NCBI GenBank assembly: GCA_029298735.1
Contig: JANSLP010000075.1
Location: 1 to 64,000 of the forward strand
Source: Ophiostoma sp. CBS 140.51
Taxonomy: Eukaryota > Ascomycota > Sordariomycetes > Ophiostomatales > Ophiostomataceae
DNA: 64,000 nt
Direction: 5' to 3'
Under the pieces are notes generated by a model. The model was not told the origin of the DNA, ran no database searches, and was given only the letters and a program-made list of their open reading frames with translations. Positions 44,508 through 54,748 of the stretch are shown here, piece after piece; position 1 is the first letter of the stretch, and every line of letters starts with the position of its first letter. The position numbers were made by a program, and so were the translations under genes.

Positions 44508-46121
44508 ATGCGGGCCTTCACCCACGCTTCATGGCGTCGGCCATGTCGTCTTTGCCTTGCCCAAACCTCCTTCTGGCCATCACCATCCGGCCTCACCTCA
44601 CAATCAAACACAGTTCCCGCTACACGATCTACACAATGGTCAATACGACCAATAAGTAGCAGCACTCGATACTACAGTCGGTCAAGCGTGCCTAGCATAG
44701 ATGATAGCCAAGCCACTGCCCAACGCAGATGGCCCAACAGCTTGGTTACTCTCGCCATTGAGACATCCTGCGACGACACCTGTGTGGCCATTCTGGATAA
44801 GGAGAAACAAGCACCTGGAGACTCCGGGTTGGGCCGCGCCCGCCTCCTGTTTGAAGAGCGCGTCACGGCTGACAACCGCGCCTTTGGCGGCATCCACCCC
44901 GTGACCGCCACCGAGTCACACATGGGCGCACTGGCGCCGCTCATTCAAAAAGCAAGGGCGTTTCTCCCGTCGGGGAAGCCCGATTTCGTGTCGGTGACGC
45001 GCGGACCGGGGATGGTATCCGCATTGGCGACGGGGCTGGCTGTGGCCAAAGGGCTAGCGGTGGCGTGGGATGTGCCGATGGTGGGTGTGCATCATATGCA
45101 GGCACATGCCTTGACGCCGAGGTTGGTGGAGGCTATGGAGGCGGCGGAGGCGGCGGAGGCGGCGGAGACGCTGTCGATGACGGCGACGGCATCAACACCA
45201 ACTACAACGCCCTCCGTTGCGTTTCCCTACCTCTCCTTCTTGGTCTCTGGCGGGCACACGATGCTGGTCCATTCCCGCTCTTTGAACGACCACCGCGTCC
45301 TCGCCTCGGCCCACAATATTGCCGTCGGCGACTTGCTGGACAAGTGCGCGCGGGCCATTCTGCCGCGCGGGTTTATAGCCGCAGCGGAGGCCAAGGCGGG
45401 GCGGAGTCTGCCGTACGGTGCTCTTCTTGAGAAGTTCGCCTTTGAGGAAGACACCTCGGACAACTATGGTGGCTACCAGTACCCCACCCTCCGTCGGGAC
45501 GAAATGGCTCCGTTCGAGTCTGGCCTCGGCTGGCGATTGGAGGCACCACTGGGCACTGGTGCACTGCGAAAAGCTTTAAGATTTGACTACTCGGGGCTTA
45601 ATGGAGCGGTAATCAAGGTGGCCGGAGGTGATCCTCATATGCTGCCAGCGGGTACAGATCCGAAAGCCGCACCTCCTCCACCCCCCGAACCGGCAGTGAG
45701 CATGCCCGAAGACGAGCGTCGTCTGCTGGCCCGGGGTACGATGCAGATGGCGTTTGAGCACCTTGCGAGCCGGCTGCTGCTTGCACTGGAAGCCGGAGCT
45801 GGAGGTGGTGGAGAGAGCGGCGACCCACTGCCGACATGTCTCGTTGTGTCTGGTGGTGTGGCCAGCAACCAGTACCTGAGGTACATTCTGCGGTCCGCCC
45901 TGGAAGTGCGTGGCTACAGACACCTGCCAGTTGTGGCACCGCCTCCGTCATTATGTACCGACAATGCGGCCATGATTGCATGGGCCGGCATGGAAATGTA
46001 TGAGGCAGGATGGCAGACAGACTTAACTGTGCTGCCGATCCGGAAGTGGTCCATGGACGCTAATGCGGACGACGGCGGCATCCTGGGTCCAACTGGGTGG
46101 GTGCAAAAGACTGTACAGTAG
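44508..46121 (+). CDS. QRI7: Mitochondrial tRNA N6-threonylcarbamoyladenosine transferase Qri7 (537 aa)
   Basis: This is a Kae1/TsaD/Qri7-family enzyme that transfers the threonylcarbamoyl group onto A37 of ANN-decoding tRNAs; the Qri7 branch acts in mitochondria. It is a single exon. Residues 1-75 are Arg/Ser/Pro-rich with no acidic run until SIDDS, consistent with a targeting presequence. The catalytic domain begins LAIETSCDDTCVAILD. Landmarks are GGIHPVTATESH, TRGPGMVSALATGL, the metal-binding HMQAH (His196 and His200), LVSGGHT, DKCARAI, and near the end SGGVASNQYLR and CTDNAAMIAWAGME. An Ala/Glu repeat (EAAEAAEAAE) and a Thr-rich stretch after residue 205 form a loop insertion not expected in the family, and a Pro/Ala-rich insert lies near 390-400. 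The gene is convergent with the proteasome gene. Confidence 0.95.
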   Translation: MRAFTHASWRRPCRLCLAQTSFWPSPSGLTSQSNTVPATRSTQWSIRPISSSTRYYSRSSVPSIDDSQATAQRRWPNSLVTLAIETSCDDTCVAILDKEKQAPGDSGLGRARLLFEERVTADNRAFGGIHPVTATESHMGALAPLIQKARAFLPSGKPDFVSVTRGPGMVSALATGLAVAKGLAVAWDVPMVGVHHMQAHALTPRLVEAMEAAEAAEAAETLSMTATASTPTTTPSVAFPYLSFLVSGGHTMLVHSRSLNDHRVLASAHNIAVGDLLDKCARAILPRGFIAAAEAKAGRSLPYGALLEKFAFEEDTSDNYGGYQYPTLRRDEMAPFESGLGWRLEAPLGTGALRKALRFDYSGLNGAVIKVAGGDPHMLPAGTDPKAAPPPPPEPAVSMPEDERRLLARGTMQMAFEHLASRLLLALEAGAGGGGESGDPLPTCLVVSGGVASNQYLRYILRSALEVRGYRHLPVVAPPPSLCTDNAAMIAWAGMEMYEAGWQTDLTVLPIRKWSMDANADDGGILGPTGWVQKTVQ

Positions 46122-46476
46122 ACGATAGAGACGATATCCCTCTCATGATCAATAATTTACGACATGCATATTACGAGTTATAAGATGGGACGTCATGCTT
46201 TGTAAAAATCGCCAGTAATGTATTTGTATAGGAAAAAAGGACAATAGAGAAAAAGTAAAAAAGGAAAAACGAGCCCAAAGTGGTGGTACAGTTTACATGG
46301 AAGAGATGAGACAGGAGAGGAGGCATAAAGGTCAGTGTTGGCTGTTCCTCATGTCCACTTCAACCTGCCCATCCCTTCTTTCCTTCTCTCTTCTTTCTCG
46401 GTATTTCTTTGAGTTTCATGCGTCTCGCTCTCGCTCTCGCTCAACCTCCACCTCCACCTTCACTGCCCTGCTCCGC
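46122..46476. other. 3' flanks of convergent QRI7 and PRE2
   Basis: This 355-nt stretch carries an A-rich 3' region of QRI7 (46200-46275) and the trailer of the minus-strand PRE2 gene. The trailer contains a short CTCGCT/CTCCAC repeat near 46425-46465. No gene is seen. Confidence 0.5.
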
Positions 46477-47409
46477 TTAATCGAACGAGCTCGTGACGTT
46501 GGAGAACTCGCCCTTTTCCAGCTTTGTCTTCCAGAAAATGGGGTTTGTGTCGTTGAAGCCGTGCTTCACCCAGCCCTCCTCCTTGACGTGGTACAGGTTG
46601 ATGAATCCACCAGAGTACGCGTCACGGTGCGTCGCCGCCAGAATACTGCGCCGGCCCAGCTCCAGCGCCTCCTCCGTCGACAAGTCGTACTTGTACTCGG
46701 CATCCAGCACACCGTACGCAAACGTCTGACCCGAGCCCACACAGAACAGGTTGCCCGACAGGCGCGTGCCGTCCGAGTCAACATAGTACAAAGCGGGACC
46801 CTCCTCGGGCGTCACGCCTGCGCACATGGTGCCCATCGACAGACCCATGCCCTTGTAGCTGTAGACCAAGTTGGCGAGCATCTTGGACGCGGCGGCCACG
46901 GAAATGCGGCGCTTGTGCCGCAGCTCGTGCAGACGGCACTCGCGGCCGAGCCAGGCGAGCCAGTACTGGCAGTCGGCGGCACCGCCGGCCATGGTGCCCA
47001 GCAGGCAGTTGTTGATCTCAATAACTTTTTTCACAGTCTGCGAGGCGATCCAGCTGCCGGCCGTGGCACGGGAGTCGGTGGCCACAATGATACCGCCCTG
47101 GAAGCGGAAGGCGAGGGTGGTGGTACCGTGGGCGATCTTGATGGGGCAGCTGGGGTTGGAGCGGTCGTCGGTGGCCGCACGAAGCCATGAGGAGGGCTAT
47201 CAGTAGACGATGCGGTTAGCAATTGGGTCTCAAAGGGGTGTTTTCGATCATCATCGACGTGTGGGACTCACCTGCGCTATCGGGGGAATGGCGAATTTGT
47301 GCGAGAGACCGGGCATGGAGCCGTTGTAGTCAAAGTCCTCATTGTCGTTGTCAAACTCGTCGGGGTTCCGGAACGCCGGGCGGCTGTACCGAGCCACGAG
47401 GGTGTCCAT
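46477..47409 (-). CDS. PRE2: 20S proteasome subunit beta-5 (285 aa)
   Basis: This is the chymotrypsin-like catalytic subunit of the 20S core. The coding sequence joins 47409-47272 and 47196-46477 (minus strand) across a 75-nt phase-0 intron (CAG|GTGAGT donor, GATAG acceptor), giving IPPIAQ then PSSWLRAATDDRSNP. The propeptide ends at HG70 and autocatalysis exposes Thr71 (GTTTLAFRFQGGIIVATDSRA). The other catalytic residues are Asp87 (D17) and Lys103 (K33 in QTVKKVIEIN), all present. Further beta-5 signatures are GTMAGGAADCQYWLAWLGREC, GMGLSMGTMCAG and GSGQTFAYGVLD. The mature length of 215 residues fits the family. The gene is convergent with QRI7 and its leader runs towards the tRNA gene. 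Confidence 0.97.
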
Positions 47410-48209
47410 TGTGAATGGCGTGAAAAGGGAAGATCGTGGAGATGGTCGTCGGTCGGTCGTTCAGCAAAGTGAAGCTGATACCGTCGTCTCGATCGATGAT
47501 GCAACGATGATGTTGTCGATGTTGTCGTGTGAAGATAAGTAGAAAGTCGACAATTAAAAGCGAGTGCGAAAGAAGACGACCAAAGTGTGGTCTGGTGGGC
47601 GGTGATGATGATGTGATGCGGATTCGTTGGATGCGTTCAAGTGGTGATTGTGTGGAAGGCGGGAGAAATGAGGCACCAGAGCCAACGACGTCGACACCAC
47701 GGCAAGCTCCAAGGCAGCTTTGCGACGCGTGCTAGCTTTGCCTGGCTGTTGGCTGCCCTGCAGGCGGTACCTTAGCGCCGTTTTGTGCTGTGTTTGGCCT
47801 GCGGCTGGCCATTGGCAGCACCCCAAGCTCGCCTGGCTCACCTGGTTGATTCAGTGACTTTGCTGCCTTGCGGCCTGAAATGCACTGGCGTGCGGCAACC
47901 GGTCAGGAACTTAACGCAGGAACAAAGTGGGTCTTCATGGCAAGAATTTGTGCCTTGAAATTACGGCATCAATAAAAGTGACTTTGAAACGGTGCTCTTG
48001 ACGACTTACAAAAGTTACATCTGATTTTCAAGACATCACCAACTTGCAAACCCTTTTTATGATGTATAGTGTGTCTAGAGCCTTTCGAAGCAGAAAGAAA
48101 AGCAAGAAAAATTACAACAATTATTTACGACATTCAAAGTTGTCGATAAAACATACCTTTAAGAGAGCGGCAGCAACAACCAGCCCTATAAAGGACTGCA
48201 AAAAATAAC
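47410..48209. other. PRE2 upstream region
   Basis: This 800-nt region ahead of PRE2 (minus strand) has no recognisable gene. Its outer part (47740-47900) has near-repeats built on GCCT/GGC (GCCTGGCTG, GCCTGCGGCTGGCC). The A-rich end contains the Pol III terminator of the tRNA gene. Confidence 0.45.
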
Positions 48210-48227
48210 AAAAAAAAGACTGGAAAA
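48210..48227 (-). terminator. RNA polymerase III terminator of tRNA-Ile
   Basis: On the minus strand downstream of the tRNA there is a T4 run at 48227-48224 and then a T8 run at 48217-48210. The distance from the tRNA 3' end is about 34-50 nt, acceptable for a Pol III trailer. Confidence 0.6.
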
Positions 48228-48260
48228 GACCAAGCAATTCTTTTCGAATTGGTGGGGATA

Positions 48261-48354
48261 TGGTCCCGGAGGGGCTCGAACCCTCGACTTTCGCATGGTA
48301 TTCTCAGAAGAGAGGATATTAGTACGATGCGCTAACCAACTGCACCACGGAACC
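48261..48354 (-). tRNA. tRNA-Ile (anticodon AAU) with a 20-nt intron
   Basis: Read on the minus strand, the gene folds into a complete cloverleaf. The acceptor stem GGTTCCG pairs with CGGGACC (one G-T pair) and the discriminator is A. The D arm is GTGC/GCGC around AGTTGGTTA. The anticodon stem TCGTA pairs with TGCGA. The T arm is GAGGG/CCCTC around TTCGAGC. The anticodon loop begins CTAATA, giving anticodon AAT, and is then interrupted one base 3' of the anticodon by a 20-nt intron, the canonical position for eukaryotic nuclear tRNA introns. The mature length is 74 nt including the discriminator. The A and B boxes (TGGTGCAGTTGG; GGTTCGAGCCC) are intact. Confidence 0.93.
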
Positions 48355-49295
48355 AGTCAGATGATTGATGGCGGATTCGGGGAGGAAGTTTGTATTATAT
48401 AGGGCACTCCTGTCGATAGGTGATGAATATGAGAACAAAATGGTCGACAGACATCATACAGCAAGGCTTGATCAGAACCAAATGTTCTGGGAGACATGAG
48501 AGGACTTTTATTGTTATCTGATATTTGAATAGATGATCAGGTATTTCTACTGGATTGGATATCGAGTTCCAAGCATATCCATTGGTCGGACAAGGTCTCT
48601 GCAGGATCACCAAGTCGGCTACGTTGAACAAGTAAAATAACGGGTAATACTAAATATAATTGACGATGAAAAATATGTTTGCATATACTATCACGGGTCT
48701 CCTTACATAGTTGATACACTTGATATCGAGTGTCGAGTTAGTCGTTGTGATCGTAGTTGACTATCATATCTCTCCTAAGAACTATGCTTCCGACTTCTCT
48801 GACAGTTATTTATTCAGTGACAAATTTGCTTGTGATGGTCTCCAAATGTAACTTTGATATTCTTGGTCAACATGTCGGCATGATGCTGTCAAAAAGGGAA
48901 GGAACGCGTGGCGTCCCACGTGGAATGCGGCTCTCTGGTTTTCCCCGGATTTTCTATCACACAATTGGACACCTGCTTCTAGCCTATTGTTCCAGATTTA
49001 TTACAGACTCCCCTCCTCTTCCCCAGCTACGTCACTCGCACTGACAGTCGGTGTCGGCCTCCAAGATGCCGATGTGTAACCTGTCGCTTTGATTGTTCCG
49101 TGTCGCCCAAATTGCTCCGCCTTCTCCGCACTTTCCGTGTAGCGTCCGTCACCACTTACACGACTTACACCAATTGCACCACACGCTATATAAACTCACT
49201 TACATGATGGTCTAATCGATAAACAAGATGATGGAAAGAGACAGCACTTCTTTTGATAGCACACCGTTTAGCTTCATTTTATACCAGCCTCCACC
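48355..49295. other. Intergenic between tRNA-Ile and AsaB-like gene
   Basis: No coding sequence is recognised; frames are under 100 codons. The first 400 nt are AT-rich. The promoter of the gene at 49296 occupies the end, with a CCAAT at 49170 and a TATA box at 49187. Confidence 0.5.
49187..49194 (+). promoter_or_regulatory. TATA box of the AsaB-like gene
   Basis: TATATAAA lies 102 nt upstream of the start codon at 49296, with a CCAAT core 17 nt before it. The spacing is appropriate for a short leader. Confidence 0.6.
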
Positions 49296-50204
49296 ATGAC
49301 CGTCGATATTGAAGACACCGTCCGCACGACGCAGGCCAACCTCAAGTACCTGCTGCCTGGCCCCGATATCAACCGCCGTTTTGTCTCGTCTGGTGTCGAA
49401 GTCAACACGGGCAGCTATGGACCATACCCGACCACTATTCGTGACGGCCGGGAGATCCGCGATCACTTTTCACTCGACAAGCACGGTTTCCGTCTGCTCG
49501 ATGCCCCGACTGCCATTGATGATTTCCACGACACCGCCGAGGTCGAGGCCAAGTACAAGGAAGAGGTGCACGATTATGTGAAGAAGGAATACAATGCAGA
49601 CTTCGTCGTTGTCAACAACTGGATGCTGCGGACATCGGCTGCCATTGTGCCCAAGCCAGCAGCTGCCAAGGATGCCAATGGTGGGAAACCCTACCGTCAC
49701 TATGGAGGTCTGCAACCTGCCGCCGGTGAAGTCCATGTCGACACCGAACCCAGTCGCCAGCTAGCCGCTGCCCAGGCCATCTATTCCAAGGAACGCCCCA
49801 ACGGCCCCGGTTTTAAACGTTTTATTATTTCCAGCTTCTGGCGCACATTTACGCCACCACCGCAGGAGTGCCCGCTAGCCGTCTGTGACGCCCGCAGTGT
49901 CCGCGACGACGAGGGAACGCCCAATGTGCTCTGGATTGTCGACAAGATCCCCGAGGGCGACGATATGTTTGCGCCCATGGACGACGACAAGCAGCTGGCG
50001 GCCGCCATCTTCCGCCACAACCCGGACCACAGATGGTGGTACTTTTCGCGCATGGCGCGCGACGAGGCCCTGTTGTTTAAATTCCACGACAGTGACCGCA
50101 GTGTCGGTTGGCGGACGCCGCACACAGCCTTTTGGGATAGCAGCCTTGAAGGTGCAAACGTGCGTGAGAGCATCGAGACTCGGAGTATATCCTTCTTTGA
50201 GTGA
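49296..50204 (+). CDS. CmcJ/AsaB-family oxygenase-like protein (302 aa)
   Basis: This is a member of the fungal family variously labelled 7-alpha-cephem-methoxylase P8-related, GA4 desaturase-like or AsaB hydroxylase/desaturase, which includes Fe(II)/2-oxoglutarate-type enzymes of secondary metabolism. The N-terminus has KYLLPGPD and TIRDGREIRDHFSLDKHGFRL. A candidate metal site is HVD (His147, Asp149 in AAGEVHVDTEPS), with His276 in RTPHTAFWDSS as the distal histidine; SFWRTFTPPPQECPLAVCDARSV is typical of the family. It is a single exon, near the usual length, with no signal peptide. No polyketide synthase, NRPS or other biosynthetic gene flanks it, so it is not part of a visible cluster and its substrate is unknown. 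The promoter has CCAAT and TATA elements. It is convergent with the F-box gene. Confidence 0.87.
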   Translation: MTVDIEDTVRTTQANLKYLLPGPDINRRFVSSGVEVNTGSYGPYPTTIRDGREIRDHFSLDKHGFRLLDAPTAIDDFHDTAEVEAKYKEEVHDYVKKEYNADFVVVNNWMLRTSAAIVPKPAAAKDANGGKPYRHYGGLQPAAGEVHVDTEPSRQLAAAQAIYSKERPNGPGFKRFIISSFWRTFTPPPQECPLAVCDARSVRDDEGTPNVLWIVDKIPEGDDMFAPMDDDKQLAAAIFRHNPDHRWWYFSRMARDEALLFKFHDSDRSVGWRTPHTAFWDSSLEGANVRESIETRSISFFE

Positions 50205-50405
50205 TGATAGTGTGTTTATTTTGTGTTTAGTCATGGCCGTATTTAATTGATTTGTTCTTCTTTTTTTCTTGGACAAATAAGCACAGCATTATTGTCTTAT
50301 AAAATTCTTCAAAAATTCAAGTGAAAAGAAAAGACAAAATAAACTGTGTAAAAATAATTAGAGCCAAACTGACCGCACCGTCTATGTCCGTCTAGATCTA
50401 GATCC

Positions 50406-52416
50406 TTACTCTCCAACGCCGTAGCTGCGCACGCGGCTGAAAAAGAATGGCCGGTAGTTCTTGAGTCCAAATTCACCCCAGTCGTCCGTCTGTCGGTCGT
50501 AGCTGTAGAATCCGCGCCAGTTGAGCTTGTTGTTGCGCGTACCCTTGCCTGCCGACCGGAAAGCCAGCTCCATCCGGTAGTAGTACTTGCCCACACCCTC
50601 CGTCTCCACTACCACATCGCTCTCGGCGTCTGTGGCTGCCGCCAGCGACGAGAAGGGAGACACCGGAATGGCCTCAGTGGCTGCTGCGCCATCCTTCTTA
50701 GACGCTGCGGCCGTCGCGGAACCTTCAATCACCTCGTCACGGCTGCGCATCTCGTCCTCGCCGCCAGCATTATTCTCACCGTCCTCTTCGTCGGTGATGC
50801 CCGACATGCGCCAACGTCCCTTCAGCGCATTCTGCATCACAATCGACGGAAGGTGCGCCATGGCCCCGCCCTGGTGTATCTCTACAAGGTCCTTGGTCAG
50901 GTGGTGGATCACATCTGGCGGCTCCGACGTCGTCAGCAGACTGATCACCGTGCCGTCGCGAAAGAAGCGCAGATACCGAAAGTACGTAACAATGTGCACC
51001 GGGTTGCTCCACACGACAAGACTGGCCGATGGTTGACCGGGTCGGATGTAGTTGACCGTGCTGATGTAGCAGCCGTTGAATCGAATGCGCGGCCGCAGAC
51101 GGAACATACGCTGCCACGACGGGTAGGATGGCGGGATTGTAGTCAAAACACCGTCCTTGTTGAGCGCCTTGACACCCTTGCGCAGCTTCATCGTCGTCGC
51201 CAAGCTGTTGGCCTGTCTCTGCCGCTGGCGCTCCTTTTTGGCGTCCTCGGCCGACAAGACAGTGCCGTCGCCAACAACAAACTCGCCCTTGTTGTCGTCC
51301 TCGAGCTTGCCCCACGCAATCGTCCGTTCCCACGAGCGGTGCATGTTGGCAAACCCAAATTTGGATTCCACGCACACCAGCCGCCAGATGCGGTCTTCCG
51401 TGGCCACTAGGTACGCCAGCTTGCGGCAGACCTGTGTTAGACGCACAAAATCGCCGACATCGTCCAGGGCCACATCCCGCAGGATGTGCACCAGCAGTTC
51501 GTTGGGAAGTTCGGACAGCGGGCACGGCGGTGCTGGCATGCCCTCGACGGGTGGCGGTGCACCTTCGATGGCGAGTCCGGCAAACGACGTAATGAGCTCC
51601 TTGAGAGTTGGGGGTGGTCCTTCGCGGACAGGTCTCGCCGCAGCATCGCCGGTGCCTTCTGGTTGCTTTCCAGCCCGCGATGAAGACGACCCCGCTGCCG
51701 GAGGTGGCGCGGGGTAGTGCTTGTTCTTGTATGTCTTGTCGACATTGCTGTCCATCTGTGATGTATTAGTACGCTACACGCTATTGCCAACGGAACGGAG
51801 GGGAGTCTCCACCTACCCGAAAAGCTGTACGATAGTGCCGGAGACTGTCGCCGAGACTGCCGAGAGCCTCCTTTTCGACGGCCCTCTCGTAGTGCTCCAG
51901 TGCCGAGACTGGCTCTTGCTTGGCCTTTGGCCGGTCCTCTGCTGGATGGGCTGCTTTGACAGCGGTGCTGGCCTCTTCGGGGGCTGTCGCTGCTGTCAAA
52001 CCCACAGTCTGCACCGTCTTGGGCTCGTGGACATCATCGAATGCCCGTGGTGGCGCATAGTCGTCGTCGTTTTCCAGAACAAGAGGCTTCTTGCCCGATG
52101 ATAGCAGTTTAAGCGGTGTCTGCGGTCCGGCCGCACTGCTGCCACGCCGCGGACCAGCCGGGCGCTGAGCTGCTTGAGTCGTTTGTTGACGGTGTGATGC
52201 CGTCACTGACACATCAGATGCTGCCGATGCTTTTGCCTTTCCTGCCTTCGTTTTCGATGATCCTGATGAAGTGGCATTCCGGTTTCCACTACCACGGGGA
52301 GACCCTGATGGGGCGGTCTTGGCCTTGACCTCGGCCCGCCATTGCTGCCGGAACGACTCGAGCTCGGAACTGATGTCACCGGAGCCGTCGCCGCCAGATG
52401 GCGGTGGCTGTGTCAT
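50406..52416 (-). CDS. FBXO9/Pof7/Hrt3-type F-box protein (649 aa)
   Basis: This is the substrate-receptor subunit of an SCF ubiquitin ligase. The coding sequence joins 52416-51817 and 51755-50406 (minus strand). The 61-nt intron (GTAGGT donor; TACTAAT branch; ATCACAG acceptor directly before an ATG) is phase 0 and gives HYRTAFRMDSNVDKTYKNKH, the join expected for FBXO9 relatives. Residues 1-165 are low-complexity Ser/Ala/Lys-rich. A TPR/MIT-like helical pair follows (ALEHYERAVEKEALGSLGDS, about 171-200). The F-box is at about 279-325 (PLSELPNELLVHILRDVALDD with LTQVCRKLAYLVATEDRIWR). The C-terminal domain contains SWQRMFRLRPRIRFNGCYIS, VTYFRYLRFFRDGTVISLLTT and LNWRGFYSYDRQTDDWGEF, as in Hrt3/Pof7. 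An acidic/Ala-rich insertion lies at about 520-580. Annotating only exon 2 would lose the TPR-like part. Confidence 0.93.
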
Positions 52417-53182
52417 TTTGGAGCGCGATATTGTGGGGATGTGGGAGTTGACGAAAGTTGACGAAAGATGTCCGAAAATACGAAGCTCTGCGTCTGCAGA
52501 TGCTGGAGATAAGATGACAAATGCCGGGGGGGAAGGCGCAATCGGGTGCGTTACTGTCTTGTATTTGTAGCGGTACACACACTCGGTCGCACTTTCCTTT
52601 CCTCGGGTCAACTTCCTAAAATCAAGCCCAGCTCTCTCTATTCCAGAGACAGGGACGGTCCGTGCAAATGGAATGCGTTTGCGATCGAGAACGAATATTG
52701 TGGGAATTTGGTGAAAGATGCGTGGGCGGAACGAAGAAGAGGTGCGATCCACAGCTTTCATGCAGTCAGAAGGCGAGCTTATCCGGCGAGTGACTGTATT
52801 AGCGGTGGCCAAGAGGCGGTATTAAGGGTTTTAGCGGAGATACTTTTAGTGGGGTTCGTGCCCTGAGTCGTTCACACAGTGAACCTGTAAGGCTAGCCTT
52901 GTCTCGTTCCTTCCTACGGAGTACGTCGTACATCATGACCTGGGCGGTGACTGTGCTTATATTACTCGATAGGAAAGAGAGATGCTCTACAGTTTACTTT
53001 GTAATCGGAAATACCCGTTAAATGCATAGTTATGTGATATCTCGATGCCTATTTACTTCCAACTAGGCCAGACCCGAAAACGCCATGCTGAGACTTCAGA
53101 CTTCCGATATATACGATACAAAATACAATAGTGAAGCATGTGTGTAAACAAAAAAACCCCATATTATTTCCCCCAGCACCCC
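52417..53182. other. F-box gene promoter and PRP3 3' flank
   Basis: The frame upstream of the F-box start is open for about 130 further codons, but the conserved-looking start is the ATG at 52416 and the extension resembles nothing. A TACGGAGTA nonamer occurs at 52915-52923. The part near 53100-53180 is A/T-rich 3' flank of PRP3. No gene is seen. Confidence 0.5.
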
Positions 53183-54748
53183 CTATGAGCTCGAACGGGC
53201 TTGCGTCCAAAAGTTCTCGAGCTTCGTCCGCGCCAAATAGTCAAAGGCCTCGCGGTCGGTGTCGCAAATCTTGCTGGACCACCTGCGGAAGGTACGGCCC
53301 TTGGTCTCGCCGTCAAACAGCAGCATGATCTGGTTGCTTGGGAGCGCTTCGCTCTCGCTAGCCAGCCACTCGCGCGAGGGGCCCTTGCTCTGGCCATCGG
53401 GAATGCGCCCCACCGCAGACTGTGTCGGTGTCGGGATTGTTGTCGGGATGTTTTGCGTCCAGTCGATGCGGTTCATCATGAGCTTGCGGTACTTGTTGAT
53501 ACTGTGCTCGCCGCCCTCGACTACCACCAAGTTCGCCTTGGGGTGCATAACACAGACGCCCGTCAGTGCCAGCTGTTCTGCGTTCTTCCAGATCTTGTAG
53601 CGGTGCTGTCCGTTGGCCAGGGTGTTAATGCGGAAGATGAGCATGTGGATGCCCTTGGCCGCGTCCTTTTCTTGGTTTGCAGCTAGCTTCTCATGCCGCT
53701 GTTCCTTGGTGAGCTTCCGTTCCTCGTTGGCCTCCATGTGCTTGTCAAAACGCCCTGCAATCTCGCGGTTGACGCGTGCCTCGACGGCCGTCGGGTCCTG
53801 CACGGCCTCCTCGCCCAGCACGCGCATCAGGTTGGACCGCTTGACCTTGGGTGGTGGCGCCGGCATCAAACCCAGCCGGATCTTGGCCTGGTTCTCCTTC
53901 AGCTCGGCCATACGCCGCTGTCGCCGCAGCTTCTTCTGCTCCTGCTTTGTCAGGTACATGGGCTTGGCCTCGGGCACCAGCTTGTCCTGTGGTGGCTCAA
54001 TCGGGATGGGGTGCATCACAAGGTCTGTAATAATGCTCTCCTCGCCCTCATCGCCCTGTGCCTCGTCCTCAACCTTGGGTTTGTTCACTACGAGGCAGTC
54101 GGGCATGTCCAGGTCGTCGTACGTCTTGCCCTCGGCAAAATACGCCTGGTCGATCCACTCAATATCTGGCGGCGCTTCAATCACAAAGTTCTTGTCGCTA
54201 GGGATCTCGTCCATGCCTGCCTTGCGTGCCTGCTCTGCAATGCGCTTCTTCATCGCCTCGAGCGCCGCCTGTCGCCGTAACGCATTGCCCTGCTGGATGT
54301 ATTTGCCCTGCTCGTTGAACTGGAGCGGTCGCGAGTGCCGTGCTCGTGCGGCCGGTGGTGGTGCAGCCGCAGCCGCCTCGATGATCGCGTCGCCCTCGGC
54401 CGTGGCTACTGTCGCTGGGCTTGTGTCGAGGTATGGGTTGGCGCGGGCCTTGCGGTTGTCGCGCTTGCCACCACGGCCGAAGCCTTTGGAGGTTGATGGG
54501 GAGGTGAATGTCGCATTGAGGTTCTCGAGTGCAGGATGCAGAGGAACGTTGAGACCGCCCGAAGGTGGCAGGCCGCTTGTTCGTCCGCCAGACAGATCGT
54601 TGCCGAATGTGTTGCTGCCTCCATCATTCCGTTGTGTGCTGCTGATCCCGCTTGCACTGCCGCTAGGAACTCCATCCGCCTTGGGCCCCGACACAGCTGC
54701 AGCCACACGCGCCTTCAGGGCGGCCAGCCGCTCTGCTGCCGTGGACAT
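53183..54748 (-). CDS. PRP3: U4/U6 snRNP-associated splicing factor Prp3 (521 aa)
   Basis: This is a component of the U4/U6.U5 tri-snRNP that holds the U4/U6 duplex in the nucleus. It is a single exon with the ATG at 54748 (MSTAAERLAALKARVAAAV). The N-terminal 110 residues are Gly/Ser-rich. The Prp3 domain follows (ANPYLDTSP, FNEQGKYIQQGNALRRQAALEAMKKRI, IPSDKNFVIEAPPDIEWIDQAYF, PIPIEPP, YLTKQEQKKLRRQRRMAELKE and IRLGLMPAPPPKVKRSNLMRVLG). The C-terminal DUF1115 region runs from about residue 360 (LIFRINTLANGQHRYKIWKNAEQLALTG, VVVEGGEHSINKYRKLMMNRIDWT and the final FDYLARTKLENFW). The length is close to fungal orthologues. It is divergent from MTM1. Confidence 0.96.
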   Translation of the reverse strand: MSTAAERLAALKARVAAAVSGPKADGVPSGSASGISSTQRNDGGSNTFGNDLSGGRTSGLPPSGGLNVPLHPALENLNATFTSPSTSKGFGRGGKRDNRKARANPYLDTSPATVATAEGDAIIEAAAAAPPPAARARHSRPLQFNEQGKYIQQGNALRRQAALEAMKKRIAEQARKAGMDEIPSDKNFVIEAPPDIEWIDQAYFAEGKTYDDLDMPDCLVVNKPKVEDEAQGDEGEESIITDLVMHPIPIEPPQDKLVPEAKPMYLTKQEQKKLRRQRRMAELKENQAKIRLGLMPAPPPKVKRSNLMRVLGEEAVQDPTAVEARVNREIAGRFDKHMEANEERKLTKEQRHEKLAANQEKDAAKGIHMLIFRINTLANGQHRYKIWKNAEQLALTGVCVMHPKANLVVVEGGEHSINKYRKLMMNRIDWTQNIPTTIPTPTQSAVGRIPDGQSKGPSREWLASESEALPSNQIMLLFDGETKGRTFRRWSSKICDTDREAFDYLARTKLENFWTQARSSS

